A program made the translations under genes and the position numbers. Positions 20,579 to 32,725 of a stretch of DNA of 64,000 nucleotides are shown in pieces. The notes beneath the pieces were generated by a model that had not been told where the DNA came from, ran no database searches, and worked only from the letters and a program-made list of their open reading frames with translations. The first letter of the stretch is position 1; each line of letters starts with the position of its first letter. The stretch comes from Acidovorax sp. GW101-3H11 (GTDB lineage Bacteria; Pseudomonadota; Gammaproteobacteria; Burkholderiales; Burkholderiaceae_C): positions 111,502 through 175,501 of the forward strand of contig NZ_LUKZ01000013.1 of the NCBI RefSeq assembly GCF_001633105.1, in the 5' to 3' direction.

Positions 20579-22093
20579 ATGGCCACCGACCCCACCCAGC
20601 GCTACTACCGCGCGCCCTGCCCCGGCTGCGGCGCGCCGGTGGAGTTCAAGAGCGCGCAGTCCACGCACGCCGTGTGTGGCTACTGCCAGAGCACCGTCGT
20701 GCGCAGTGGCGACGTGCTCACGCGCCTGGGCAAGATGGCCGAGCTGTTCGACGACCACAGCCCCTTGCAGCTCATGGCCAGCGGGCGCATCCAGCTCGAT
20801 GGCAAGGATGTGCCCTTCACCCTCATCGGCCGCCTGCAATACAAGGGCGATGCGGGCGTGTGGACCGAATGGGCAGCCTTCCTGAACGACGGCACCCTGG
20901 CCACGCTGGGCGAGGACAACGGGGCCTACGTCTTCACCCGCCCCATCGACCCCGGCCGCGAGATGCCCGCGCCCGAGCGCTTTCGCATCGGCACCACCAC
21001 GGCCATCAATGGCACGCCCTACAGCGTGGCCTACACCGGCCAGGCGCAGCTGATCTCGGCCCAGGGCGAGCTGCCCAAGCTGCCACCGCTGGGCCAGCCC
21101 TTTGGCATGGTCGAGCTGCGCAGCGCCGACGGCGAAGTGGTCAGCATCGACTACGGCCACACCCCACCCAATGTGGAGCGCGGCCGCGCCGTGCTGCTCG
21201 AAGACCTGCAACTGCAGGGCCTCAAGGACGAATCGGCCAAGGACGAAAAAGGCCGCCAGTTCAACTGCCCGCACTGCGGTGCGCCGGTGGAGGTGAAGCT
21301 GGCGGGCACCAAAAGCATCACCTGCGGCTCGTGCGCCAGCATCATCAGCCTGGACAGCGGTGTGGGCGGCGAGCTGCGCTCGGCCGAGCAGGACGAGCCC
21401 GTGCAGCCCCTCATCCCGCTGGGCAGCAAGGGCCAGCTGCAGGGCGTGCACTGGCAGGTGGTGGGTTTTCAGCACCGCATGGGTGTGGAGCCCGGCGACG
21501 ACGAACACTTTGGCTGGAGCGAGTACCTGCTCTACAACCAGAAGCGCGGCTTTGCGTTCCTGGTCGATTCCGAAGAAGGCTGGAGCATGGTGCGCCCCAC
21601 CACCGGCGCGCCGCAGATGGCGGCCACCGGGCGCTCGGCCACGTACATGGGCACCAAGTACGACCTCAAGTACACCTACGAGGCCGAGACCACCTATGTG
21701 CTGGGCGAGTTCTACTGGCAGGTCACGCGCGGGCAAAAGACCACCAACCGTGACTTCGCCAGCAGCAAGGGCCTGCTGTCGATGGAGCAGAGCCCGAACG
21801 AGATCACCTGGTCCGCCGGCGACAAGCTCGCCAGCGACACCGTGGCCAAGGCCTTCAAGCTCGAAGACAAGAAGGACGCGCTCCAGCGCGACGACCCGGG
21901 GCCTTTTGTGGCCAAGTCGGGCCTGGGCTGCGGCACCATCATCCTGCTCGCTGTGGTGATCCTGGTCCTGCTCATCTTGCTGAGCCGCTGCTCCAGCTGT
22001 GACCCCCGGGTCGAGAACTGTTCCTCGTCCTCCAGCTACCGCAGCTCGGGCGGCTCGTACGGCGGATATTCATCGGGCGGCAGCCACAAGTAA
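20579..22093 (+). CDS. DUF4178 protein with two zinc ribbons and a membrane tail
   Basis: A 504-residue protein built as two repeats. A first zinc ribbon (C14, C17, C33, C36) leads a DUF4178-like domain at about 55-200. A second ribbon (C230, C233, C249, C252) leads a second DUF4178 domain at about 275-430. A hydrophobic segment (IILLAVVILVLLILL, near 455) forms one membrane anchor, and the tail is Cys- and then Ser/Gly/Tyr-rich. The biochemical function is unknown. In many bacteria DUF4178 genes neighbour polyamine synthases and DUF350 genes, as here. It is probably membrane-attached with the ribbons in the cytoplasm. Confidence 0.85.
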   Translation: MATDPTQRYYRAPCPGCGAPVEFKSAQSTHAVCGYCQSTVVRSGDVLTRLGKMAELFDDHSPLQLMASGRIQLDGKDVPFTLIGRLQYKGDAGVWTEWAAFLNDGTLATLGEDNGAYVFTRPIDPGREMPAPERFRIGTTTAINGTPYSVAYTGQAQLISAQGELPKLPPLGQPFGMVELRSADGEVVSIDYGHTPPNVERGRAVLLEDLQLQGLKDESAKDEKGRQFNCPHCGAPVEVKLAGTKSITCGSCASIISLDSGVGGELRSAEQDEPVQPLIPLGSKGQLQGVHWQVVGFQHRMGVEPGDDEHFGWSEYLLYNQKRGFAFLVDSEEGWSMVRPTTGAPQMAATGRSATYMGTKYDLKYTYEAETTYVLGEFYWQVTRGQKTTNRDFASSKGLLSMEQSPNEITWSAGDKLASDTVAKAFKLEDKKDALQRDDPGPFVAKSGLGCGTIILLAVVILVLLILLSRCSSCDPRVENCSSSSSYRSSGGSYGGYSSGGSHK

Positions 22094-22160
22094 TGCGGCG
22101 CTTGTCTCTTCTCATCCGCCCGCCACACTTACCGACAACTCGTTTCAAGGAGATCACACC

Positions 22161-22382
22161 ATGATGGGATTCGAATGGCTCAAACCCGCAGCATTTCTCG
22201 GGTCCATCCTCTACGCCATCATTGGCGTCATCATCTTCTGGCTGTGTTTTGTCATCGTGGACAAGATCACGCCCTACGACCTGTGGCGCGAGATCGTCGA
22301 AAAGCAGAACCAGGCCCTGGCCCTGGTGGTGGCCGCGATGTGCCTGGGCATCAGCATCATCGTGGCGGCGGCGATTCACTGA
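22161..22382 (+). CDS. DUF350 small membrane protein
   Basis: A 73-residue protein with two hydrophobic helices separated by DKITPYDLWREIVEKQNQAL, the DUF350 arrangement (families usually have one or two such units; this is a single unit). AAGGAGA lies well spaced before the ATG at 22161. Known members (YjfL-like) are inner-membrane proteins of unknown function often found near polyamine-linked or PspA-type stress genes. It sits between the DUF4178 and spermidine-synthase-like genes. Confidence 0.85.
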   Translation: MMGFEWLKPAAFLGSILYAIIGVIIFWLCFVIVDKITPYDLWREIVEKQNQALALVVAAMCLGISIIVAAAIH

Positions 22383-22426
22383 CCCCTCCCGCAGCCTGAC
22401 GCAGCGCTCGCCCCCGGCGTGCGCTG

Positions 22427-24007
22427 GTGACCGCCTTGGAACCTGATTTGACCCCGTCCGCCTCCCCGCCCGAGGCCTTGGCCGCTCCGACCGGCCCCCG
22501 CCCCATCGAAATCGCACTGCTCATCAGTGTCTTCGTCGTGGCCGCCTGCGGGCTGCTGTACGAGCTGGCGGCGGGGGCGCTTGCGTCGTATGTGCTGGGC
22601 GATTCGGTGCTGCAGTTCAGCACCATCATCGGCACCTACCTGTTTGCCATGGGCGTGGGTTCGTGGCTGTCGCGGTACTTTGAGCGGCAGCTGCCTGCGC
22701 ATTTTTTGCGCATCGAGCTGCTGGTCGCACTGATCGGGGGGCTGTTGCCCGCCACGCTGTTCCTGGCCAATGCCTACACGCCGGGGGCCTTCCGGTTTCT
22801 GCTGTACGGCATGGTGCTCATGGTGGGCACGCTGGTGGGGCTGGAGATTCCGCTGGTCATGCGCATCCTGAAGCGCAACGTGGCGCTCAAGGACCTGGTC
22901 TCGCAGGTGCTCACGTTTGACTATCTGGGGGCGCTGGCGGTGTCGATGGCGTTCCCGCTGCTGCTGGTGCCACACCTGGGGCTCATCCGCACGGGGCTGC
23001 TGTTCGGGGTGATGAATGCGGCCGTGGCGCTGTGGGCGGTGTGGCTGTTTAGGCACGAGCTGCGGCGGCTCAAGGCCCACCTGGCGGCCTGTGTGATGGT
23101 GCTGGGCATCCTGCTGGCCGCGCTGGCGGGTGCTGAGCACATCACGAGTTTTGCCGAGGACAAGTTCTACCAGGACCGCATCGTGTTCACCTCCGCATCG
23201 CCCTACCAGCGCATCGTGGTGACCCAGGGGCGCGCGGGGCACCGGCTCTACCTCAACGGCAACCTGCAGTTTTCGCAGAGCGACGAGTACCGCTACCACG
23301 AGGCCCTGGTGCACCCCGCCATGGCGGCCCACGGGGCGCCCAAGCGGGTGGCGGTGCTGGGCGGCGGCGACGGCATGGCCGTGCGCGAAGTGCTCAAGTA
23401 CCCCTCGGTGGAATCTGTCACCCTGGTCGAGCTGGACCCGGCCATGACGCAGATCTTCAGCCAGAACCCCGCGCTTGCGCGCCTGAACGACCATGCGCTG
23501 CAGAACCCCAAGGTGACCATCGTCAACACCGATGCGTTTGGCTGGCTGCAGCAAGGGGCGGACACCTTTGATGTGATCGTGGTGGATTTTCCCGATCCCA
23601 CCAACTTCTCCATCGGCAAGCTCTACACCAACAGCTTTTATGCGCTGCTGGACAAGCGCCTGGCGGCCAGTGGCTATGCCGTGGTGCAGACCACCTCGCC
23701 GCTGGTGGCGCGGCAGAGCTTCTGGACGGTGGTGCAGACCATGGAATCCGTGGGCCTGCAGGCCGCGCCGTACCACACCCATGTGCCCAGCTTTGGCGAA
23801 TGGGGCTATGTGGTGGCCAGCCGCCGGCCCTGGCGCATGCCCGAGGCCCTGCCGGACGGCCTGCGGTTTCTGAGCCGGCCGTCGCTGCCGCTGCTGTTCG
23901 ACTTCCCGCTGGACATGGCGCGGGTGCCCGCCGAGGTGAACCGCCTGTCCAACCAGGCCCTGGTGCACACCTACGAGCGCGAATGGGGCAAGGTGGTGGC
24001 CCACTGA
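22427..24007 (+). CDS. Membrane-embedded polyamine aminopropyltransferase (spermidine synthase-like)
   Basis: A 526-residue protein with an N-terminal membrane domain of about seven helices (residues 20-240) fused to a spermidine-synthase fold. The methyltransferase-like nucleotide loop is VLGGGDGMAVREVLKY (from about residue 310), then VELDPAM and VIVVDFPDPTNFSIGKLYT with the active-site Asp pair. Such fusions are annotated as polyamine aminopropyltransferases. They would transfer aminopropyl groups from decarboxylated S-adenosylmethionine, but no AdoMet decarboxylase lies in the window. Translation appears to start at a GTG (22427); a TTG at 22448 is an alternative. It closes the SPFH/DUF4178/DUF350 set. 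Confidence 0.85.
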   Translation: MTALEPDLTPSASPPEALAAPTGPRPIEIALLISVFVVAACGLLYELAAGALASYVLGDSVLQFSTIIGTYLFAMGVGSWLSRYFERQLPAHFLRIELLVALIGGLLPATLFLANAYTPGAFRFLLYGMVLMVGTLVGLEIPLVMRILKRNVALKDLVSQVLTFDYLGALAVSMAFPLLLVPHLGLIRTGLLFGVMNAAVALWAVWLFRHELRRLKAHLAACVMVLGILLAALAGAEHITSFAEDKFYQDRIVFTSASPYQRIVVTQGRAGHRLYLNGNLQFSQSDEYRYHEALVHPAMAAHGAPKRVAVLGGGDGMAVREVLKYPSVESVTLVELDPAMTQIFSQNPALARLNDHALQNPKVTIVNTDAFGWLQQGADTFDVIVVDFPDPTNFSIGKLYTNSFYALLDKRLAASGYAVVQTTSPLVARQSFWTVVQTMESVGLQAAPYHTHVPSFGEWGYVVASRRPWRMPEALPDGLRFLSRPSLPLLFDFPLDMARVPAEVNRLSNQALVHTYEREWGKVVAH

Positions 24008-24101
24008 CGCGTGGGTGCCCCGGACCCCGGCGGCCCTGCAGCCCGGCAGCCTGCTGGGGCGGGGAGTCCCGAAGGCGCCGGGGCGTGACAATGGGATACA
24101 A

Positions 24102-27907
<3,806 letters not shown>

Positions 27908-27911
<4 letters not shown>

Positions 27912-28900
27912 ACCCCGCCCCCGACCTGCGGCCCCGCCTGCTGCTGGTGGACGACGAACCCACCAACCTGCAGGTGCTGCGCCACATCCTGCAGGCCGAC
28001 TACCGCCTGCTGTTTGCCACCGACGGCGAACGCGCGCTGCAGGTGGCGCGCGAGCAGCGGCCCGACCTGATCCTGCTCGACATCATGATGCCGAACCTGG
28101 ACGGCTACGCCGTGTGCCGCCTGCTCAAGGCCGACGCGGCCACAGCGGCCATCCCGGTGATCTTCATCACCGCGCTCACCGACAGCCAGGACGAAACCGC
28201 CGGGTTCGACGCGGGCGCGGTGGACTACATCACCAAGCCCGTCAGCCCGCCCGTGGTGCGCGCGCGGGTGCGCACCCACCTGTCGCTGGTGCGGCTGGAC
28301 GAGCTGCGCGAAACCCGCCTGCAGATCGTGCTGCGCCTGGGCCGTGCGGCCGAGTACAAAGACAACGAAACCGGCATGCATGTGATCCGCATGAGCCACT
28401 TTGCCCAGCAGCTCGCGCTGGCCGCAGGCTGCAGCCCCGCCTGGGCCGAAGACCTGCTCAACGCCGCGCCCATGCACGACGTGGGCAAGATCGGCATCCC
28501 CGACGCCGTGCTGCGCAAGCCCGGCCCGCTCGATGCCGACGAGTGGGCCACCATGCGCCGCCACCCCGAGATCGGCGCCGAGATCATTGGCGAACACCCC
28601 GCCGGGGTGCTGCAGCTGGCGCGCGAGATTGCGCTGGCCCACCACGAAAAATGGGACGGCAGCGGCTACCCCCAGGGCCTGGCGGGCGAGGCCATCCCGC
28701 TGTCGGCGCGCATCGTGGCCATTGCCGACGTGTTTGACGCCCTCACCACCCGCCGCCCCTACAAGGAGCCCTGGCCCGTGCACGAGGCCATGGACCACAT
28801 CACGGCGCAGGCGGGCCGGCATTTCGACCCGGCCCTGGTGCCGCTGTTTGTGCCGCTGCTGCCCGTGCTGCAAGAGGTCCGCGCCCGCTGGGCCGACTGA
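27908..28900 (+). CDS. Response regulator with HD-GYP c-di-GMP phosphodiesterase domain
   Basis: A 330-residue RpfG-type regulator. The receiver (residues 10-125) has the phospho-acceptor Asp58 (LLDIMMPNLDG) and the Lys in ITKP. The HD-GYP domain (about 150-325) retains HDVGKIGIPD and the diagnostic HHEKWDGSGYPQ, so hydrolysis of c-di-GMP is predicted. It overlaps the hybrid kinase by four bases (ATGA). The pair would convert the MHYT/PAS signal into a lower c-di-GMP level, which could affect the BcsA PilZ domain encoded 25 kb away; that link is inference only. Confidence 0.94.
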
Positions 28901-28921
28901 CCCGGTGCAAGGGACGATGGC

Positions 28922-30637
28922 ATGACCGCATGGACCTTGCAGCGCCGCCAGTTTGTGGCGGGCGCTGCCGCCCTGGCCACGGCCGCCCTGGGCGGGTGTG
29001 AGCGCACCACGCCGCCTTTGCTGGGCGGCTTCACCGGCATCGACATGGCCCGAGGCCACCAACTGCGCGACCTGCTGAAAACCGGCCACCTACCCGCACC
29101 CGCCGTGGTGCGGCGTGCGCAGGTGGTCATTGCGGGCGGAGGCGTGGCCGGGCTGGCCGCAGCACGCGCGCTGCGGCTGGCGGGCGTGCACGACTTTGCC
29201 CTGCTGGAGCTGGAAGACACCCCCGGCGGCAACAGCCGAGGCACCCTGGTGGGCGGCCTGCCCTGCCCGCAGGGCGCGCACTACCTGCCCGTGCCCGGTG
29301 ACGACGCGCGCGAGGTGCAGGACCTGCTCGAAGAACTGGGCGTGCGCCAGCGCGTGGCCGGGCGCTGGCAGTACGACGAACGCCACCTGTGCCACAGCCC
29401 GCAGGAGCGCCTGTTTTTTGACGGCGAATGGCAAGAGGGCCTGCTGCCCGTGCACGGCGTGGGCGAAGCCACGCTGGCGCAGTACCGCCGCTTTGCCCGC
29501 GCCGTGGACGCCGAGGCCCGCGCCGCCCGGTTTGCCATGCCTGCGCTCAAGCTATGGAGCCTAAAACAGCCGCTTGCGCCTGCCCATCAAGCGCTGGATG
29601 CTATAACTTTTGATAAATGGCTGGCCGCGCAGGGGCTGGATGACGCCCACCTGCGCTGGTACCTCGACTACTGCTGCCGCGACGACTATGGCGCGGGCGC
29701 CGCCCGCGTGTCGGCCTGGGCGGGCATCCACTACTTTGCGAGCCGCCACGGTTTTCATGCCCCCGGCGAGGCGGTGGACGAAGCGCGCGAAAGCGTGCTC
29801 ACCTGGCCCGAAGGCAACGGCTGGCTTACCCAGCGCCTGGCCGAGCCGCTGCAGAACAGTGCCCCAGGTGGCGGCCAGCTGCGCACCGCCACCAGCGTGC
29901 TGCGCATCACCGAAGGCCGCCACGGCGTGGAGGTGGACGCCCTCAACCACCGCACGGGCAACGTGGAGCGCTGGGTGGCGCCGCAGTGCATCGTGGCGCT
30001 ACCCGTGCTGCTGGCGGCGCGCGTGGTGCAGCAGCCGCCCGCCTTCCTCACGGGCGCGGCGCAGCGCCTGCAGTGGGCGCCCTGGCTGGTGGCCAACATC
30101 CACATCGGCAGCCCGCTGGCCGACCGCCCCGGCGCCGCACCCGCATGGGACAACGTGCTCTATGCCGACCCCACGGCCGGGGGCCTGGGCTATGTGAACG
30201 CAGGCCACCAGGGCCTGGACCCGCGCGCCACCCTCACCGGCCCCACCGTGCTCACCTACTACCAGGCACTCGGCGACCTGCAGGACGGCCGCCAGCAGCT
30301 GGCCACCCAGCCCTGGCAGCACTGGGCCGACGCCGCGCTGGCCGCGCTCTCGGTGCCCCACCCCGACCTGCGCGAACGCGCCACCCGCGTGGACATCACC
30401 CGCTACGGCCACGCCATGGTCATCCCCACGCCCGGGGTGCTCGAATATTTAAGCAAAATTGGCCTTCACCGCGCGACCAGCATGCGCAGGCAGCTATCAA
30501 AAACAGAGCAAACACCCTGGATCCCCACCCCCACCACCGCGCGCCTGGCGTTTGCGCACAGCGACTGGTCGGGCTACTCGGTGTTTGAAGAAGCCTTCAC
30601 GCGCGGGCATGGCGCGGGCCTGGTGGCCGCAGGCTGA
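28922..30637 (+). CDS. Tat-exported, probably lipidated FAD/NAD(P)-dependent oxidoreductase
   Basis: A 571-residue flavoprotein. The N terminus has a twin-arginine motif (RRQFV) and a lipobox (LGGC), so export folded with cofactor and lipid anchoring are expected. The dinucleotide fold GGGVAGLAAARALRLAG starts at residue 72 and is followed by ELEDTPGGNSRG, typical of amine-oxidase-like enzymes. The substrate is unknown. Two segments (about residues 214-232 and 510-528) are encoded by AT-richer DNA matching the dispersed element, suggesting in-frame insertion. AAGGGA precedes the ATG. The L,D-transpeptidase gene follows after 6 bp, so the two are co-transcribed. Confidence 0.85.
   Translation: MTAWTLQRRQFVAGAAALATAALGGCERTTPPLLGGFTGIDMARGHQLRDLLKTGHLPAPAVVRRAQVVIAGGGVAGLAAARALRLAGVHDFALLELEDTPGGNSRGTLVGGLPCPQGAHYLPVPGDDAREVQDLLEELGVRQRVAGRWQYDERHLCHSPQERLFFDGEWQEGLLPVHGVGEATLAQYRRFARAVDAEARAARFAMPALKLWSLKQPLAPAHQALDAITFDKWLAAQGLDDAHLRWYLDYCCRDDYGAGAARVSAWAGIHYFASRHGFHAPGEAVDEARESVLTWPEGNGWLTQRLAEPLQNSAPGGGQLRTATSVLRITEGRHGVEVDALNHRTGNVERWVAPQCIVALPVLLAARVVQQPPAFLTGAAQRLQWAPWLVANIHIGSPLADRPGAAPAWDNVLYADPTAGGLGYVNAGHQGLDPRATLTGPTVLTYYQALGDLQDGRQQLATQPWQHWADAALAALSVPHPDLRERATRVDITRYGHAMVIPTPGVLEYLSKIGLHRATSMRRQLSKTEQTPWIPTPTTARLAFAHSDWSGYSVFEEAFTRGHGAGLVAAG
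29562..29617 (+). repeat. Dispersed AT-richer element, copy 4, inside a coding region
   Basis: TAAAACAGCCGCTTGCGCCT, a short spacer, CAAGCGCTGGATGCTATAAC and TTTTGATAAA follow the element pattern and read through in frame inside the FAD oxidoreductase gene. Base composition drops sharply below that of the flanking codons. Confidence 0.65.
30449..30505 (+). repeat. Dispersed AT-richer element, copy 5, inside a coding region
   Basis: AAAATTGGCCTTCACCGCGC, a short spacer, then GCGCAGGCAGCTATCAAAAA match the element pattern. It is a second in-frame copy in the same FAD oxidoreductase gene, encoding residues about 510-528. Confidence 0.65.
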
Positions 30638-30643
30638 CCCCCG

Positions 30644-31183
30644 ATGGCAGGGATGGCGGCCCCCGAACTGCACATCGACGTGGCGCAGCAGCGGCTGCAT
30701 CTGGTGGTGCACGGGGCCACAGAGCGCAGCTACCGCATCTCCACTGCACTCAATGGCGTGGGCGAAATCCATGGCAGCGGCTGCACCCCGCGCGGCCAGC
30801 ACCGCGTGCGCGCCAAGGTGGGCGCAGGCTGCGTGCCCGGCACGGTGTTTGTGGGGCGCCGGGCCACGGGCGAGGTGTATTCGCCCGAACTCGCCGCCGC
30901 CCACCCGGGGCGCGACTGGATCCTGAGCCGCATCCTGTGGCTCACCGGCTGCGAACCCGGCGTGAACCGGGGTGGCGCGGTGGACACGCTGCGCCGCTAT
31001 ATCTACCTCCATGGCTGCCCGGATGACTGTGCGATGGGCGTGCCGCTGTCGCACGGCTGCGTGCGTTTGGCCAATGCCGATGTGATCGACCTGTTCGACC
31101 GGGTGGTGGTCGGCACGCGGGTGACCATCCACAGCAGCCCCGCCCCCTGGACCACTGAGCGCACGGAGGGCGCAGCGCCATGA
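30644..31183 (+). CDS. L,D-transpeptidase (YkuD) without an evident signal peptide
   Basis: A 179-residue YkuD-domain protein. The catalytic motif is complete: His123 (YLHGC), then S136-H137-G138-C139-V-R. YkuD enzymes cross-link peptidoglycan or attach lipoproteins in the periplasm. Here the protein begins MAGMAAPELHIDVAQQRLHL and shows no signal peptide or membrane anchor. No upstream extension is possible in this frame without overlapping the oxidoreductase gene by a longer stretch. Extra Cys residues (CTPRG, AGCVPG, CPDDC) are unusual. It overlaps the MATE gene by four bases. Confidence 0.85.
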   Translation: MAGMAAPELHIDVAQQRLHLVVHGATERSYRISTALNGVGEIHGSGCTPRGQHRVRAKVGAGCVPGTVFVGRRATGEVYSPELAAAHPGRDWILSRILWLTGCEPGVNRGGAVDTLRRYIYLHGCPDDCAMGVPLSHGCVRLANADVIDLFDRVVVGTRVTIHSSPAPWTTERTEGAAP

Positions 31184-32559
31184 CAGACCCGGCCCACCCC
31201 GGCAGCAGCCCGGCGCCTTCGCTCGACCGCCGCTTCCTCGTCTTCCTGGGCCCGCTGGTGCTCACCAACATGCTGCAGGCACTCACCGGCACGGTGAACC
31301 ACATCTACGTGGGGCGGCTGCTGGGCGCGGGCTCGCTGGCGGCGGTGGCTTCGTTCATGCCGCTGTTTTTTCTGCTCAGCGCCTTCATCATGGGCCTGGG
31401 CAACGGGGCCTCCATCCTGGTGGGCCAGGCCTTTGGTGCACGCAACCCTGCGCGCCTGCACGCGGTGGCGGGCACCACGCTGTGCACCGGCGTGCTGCTG
31501 GGCCTGGTGCTGGCCGCCATAGGGGTGGTGGCCGTGCAGCCCCTGATGCGGCTGCTGGGCACCCCGGCCGACGTGCTGCCGCAGGCGGTGGCCTATGCGC
31601 GGGGGATGATGGTGCTGTTCCCCGTGCTGTTCACCTCCATGCTCACGGCCGCGCTGCTGCGCGGCACGGGCGACACCGTCACGCCGCTGCGCGCGCTGGG
31701 GGTGTCGCTGTCGGTCACGGTGGTGTGTGCGCCGCCGTTCATCCAGGGCGTGCCCGCCATCGGGCTGCCTGCGCTGGGCATTCTGGGGGGCGTGGCCGCG
31801 CTGCTGCTGGCCACGCTGTGCTCGCTGGGCTACACGGCCTGGCACCTGCGGCGCCGCGCCCATGTGCTGGCCCCCACGCGGGCGCTGCTGGCGCAGGTGC
31901 GGCTCGATGCGGCCTTGCTGCGCACCCTGGTGCGGCTGGGCGTGCCCACGGGCCTGTTCTTCATCACCGGCTCGCTGGCCGACCTGGGGCTGCTCAGCCT
32001 GGTCAACGCCCATGGCTCGGCCGCCACGGCGGCCTGGGGCGCGGCCAGCCAGGTCATGTCGTATGTGCTGTTCCCGGCGATGGCCGTGGCCATCGCGTCG
32101 TCGGTGTTTGCGGCGCAGGCCATTGGTGCGGGCCAGGGGCAGCAGCTGGTGGCCGTCACCCGCACCGGCATGCGCATGAACCTGTGGCTCACCGGCAGCC
32201 TGGCCGTGCTGGTGTTTGTTGCCGCGCCCTGGGTGGTGGGCCTGTTTGTGGCCGACGCGCGGGTGATCGACATCGCCGCGAGTGTGCTGGGCATCACCGT
32301 GTGGGGCGCGTTTTTCTTCGGGCGCGCCAGTGTGTACTCGGGCGTGATGCGCGCCAGCGGCACGGTGCTGGCGCCCACGCTCATTTCGCTGGGCTGCCTG
32401 GCCTGCCTCATCGTGCCACTGGGCTGGGTGCTGGGCCGCCAGTTTGGCCTGGTCGCCACCTGGGCGGCTTACCCCGCCACCTACCTGTGCGCGATGGTGT
32501 TGCAGGGGCTGTACTTCCATGGCGTGTGGCGGCGCCAGGCGGTGCAGCGGCTGGTTTGA
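31180..32559 (+). CDS. MATE-family multidrug/metabolite antiporter
   Basis: A 459-residue inner-membrane protein with twelve hydrophobic helices in two homologous halves. Typical features are QALTGTVNHIYVGRLLGAG near the start, FIMGLGNGASILVGQAFGAR in helix 2-3, and AAWGAASQVMSYVLFPAMA in the second half. It would export cationic drugs or metabolites by exchange with Na+ or H+. The start overlaps the stop of the L,D-transpeptidase gene, so the three genes from 28922 form one operon. Confidence 0.92.
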   Translation: MTDPAHPGSSPAPSLDRRFLVFLGPLVLTNMLQALTGTVNHIYVGRLLGAGSLAAVASFMPLFFLLSAFIMGLGNGASILVGQAFGARNPARLHAVAGTTLCTGVLLGLVLAAIGVVAVQPLMRLLGTPADVLPQAVAYARGMMVLFPVLFTSMLTAALLRGTGDTVTPLRALGVSLSVTVVCAPPFIQGVPAIGLPALGILGGVAALLLATLCSLGYTAWHLRRRAHVLAPTRALLAQVRLDAALLRTLVRLGVPTGLFFITGSLADLGLLSLVNAHGSAATAAWGAASQVMSYVLFPAMAVAIASSVFAAQAIGAGQGQQLVAVTRTGMRMNLWLTGSLAVLVFVAAPWVVGLFVADARVIDIAASVLGITVWGAFFFGRASVYSGVMRASGTVLAPTLISLGCLACLIVPLGWVLGRQFGLVATWAAYPATYLCAMVLQGLYFHGVWRRQAVQRLV

Positions 32560-32570
32560 TCTGATCTGAT

Positions 32571-32630
32571 CAAAAAAGGGCTTCTGCGCCTGATAGGTAA
32601 GCCTGGTTAGCTATAAAAGTAATAGCTATC
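32571..32630 (+). repeat. Dispersed AT-richer element, copy 6
   Basis: AAAAAAGGGCTTCTGCGCCT, a short spacer, then GGTTAGCTATAAAAGTAATA match the element pattern. It fills much of the 166-bp gap after the MATE gene. Nothing else was found in that gap. Confidence 0.65.
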
Positions 32631-32725
32631 GCGGAGCCTTGCCCGCCAAGCTATCGGCATGGCCGTCACAGCCGCGTCATGCGCTGGCGGCATCGTGGCC
32701 GCTTTACTTTTTTGCCCCAGCCACC

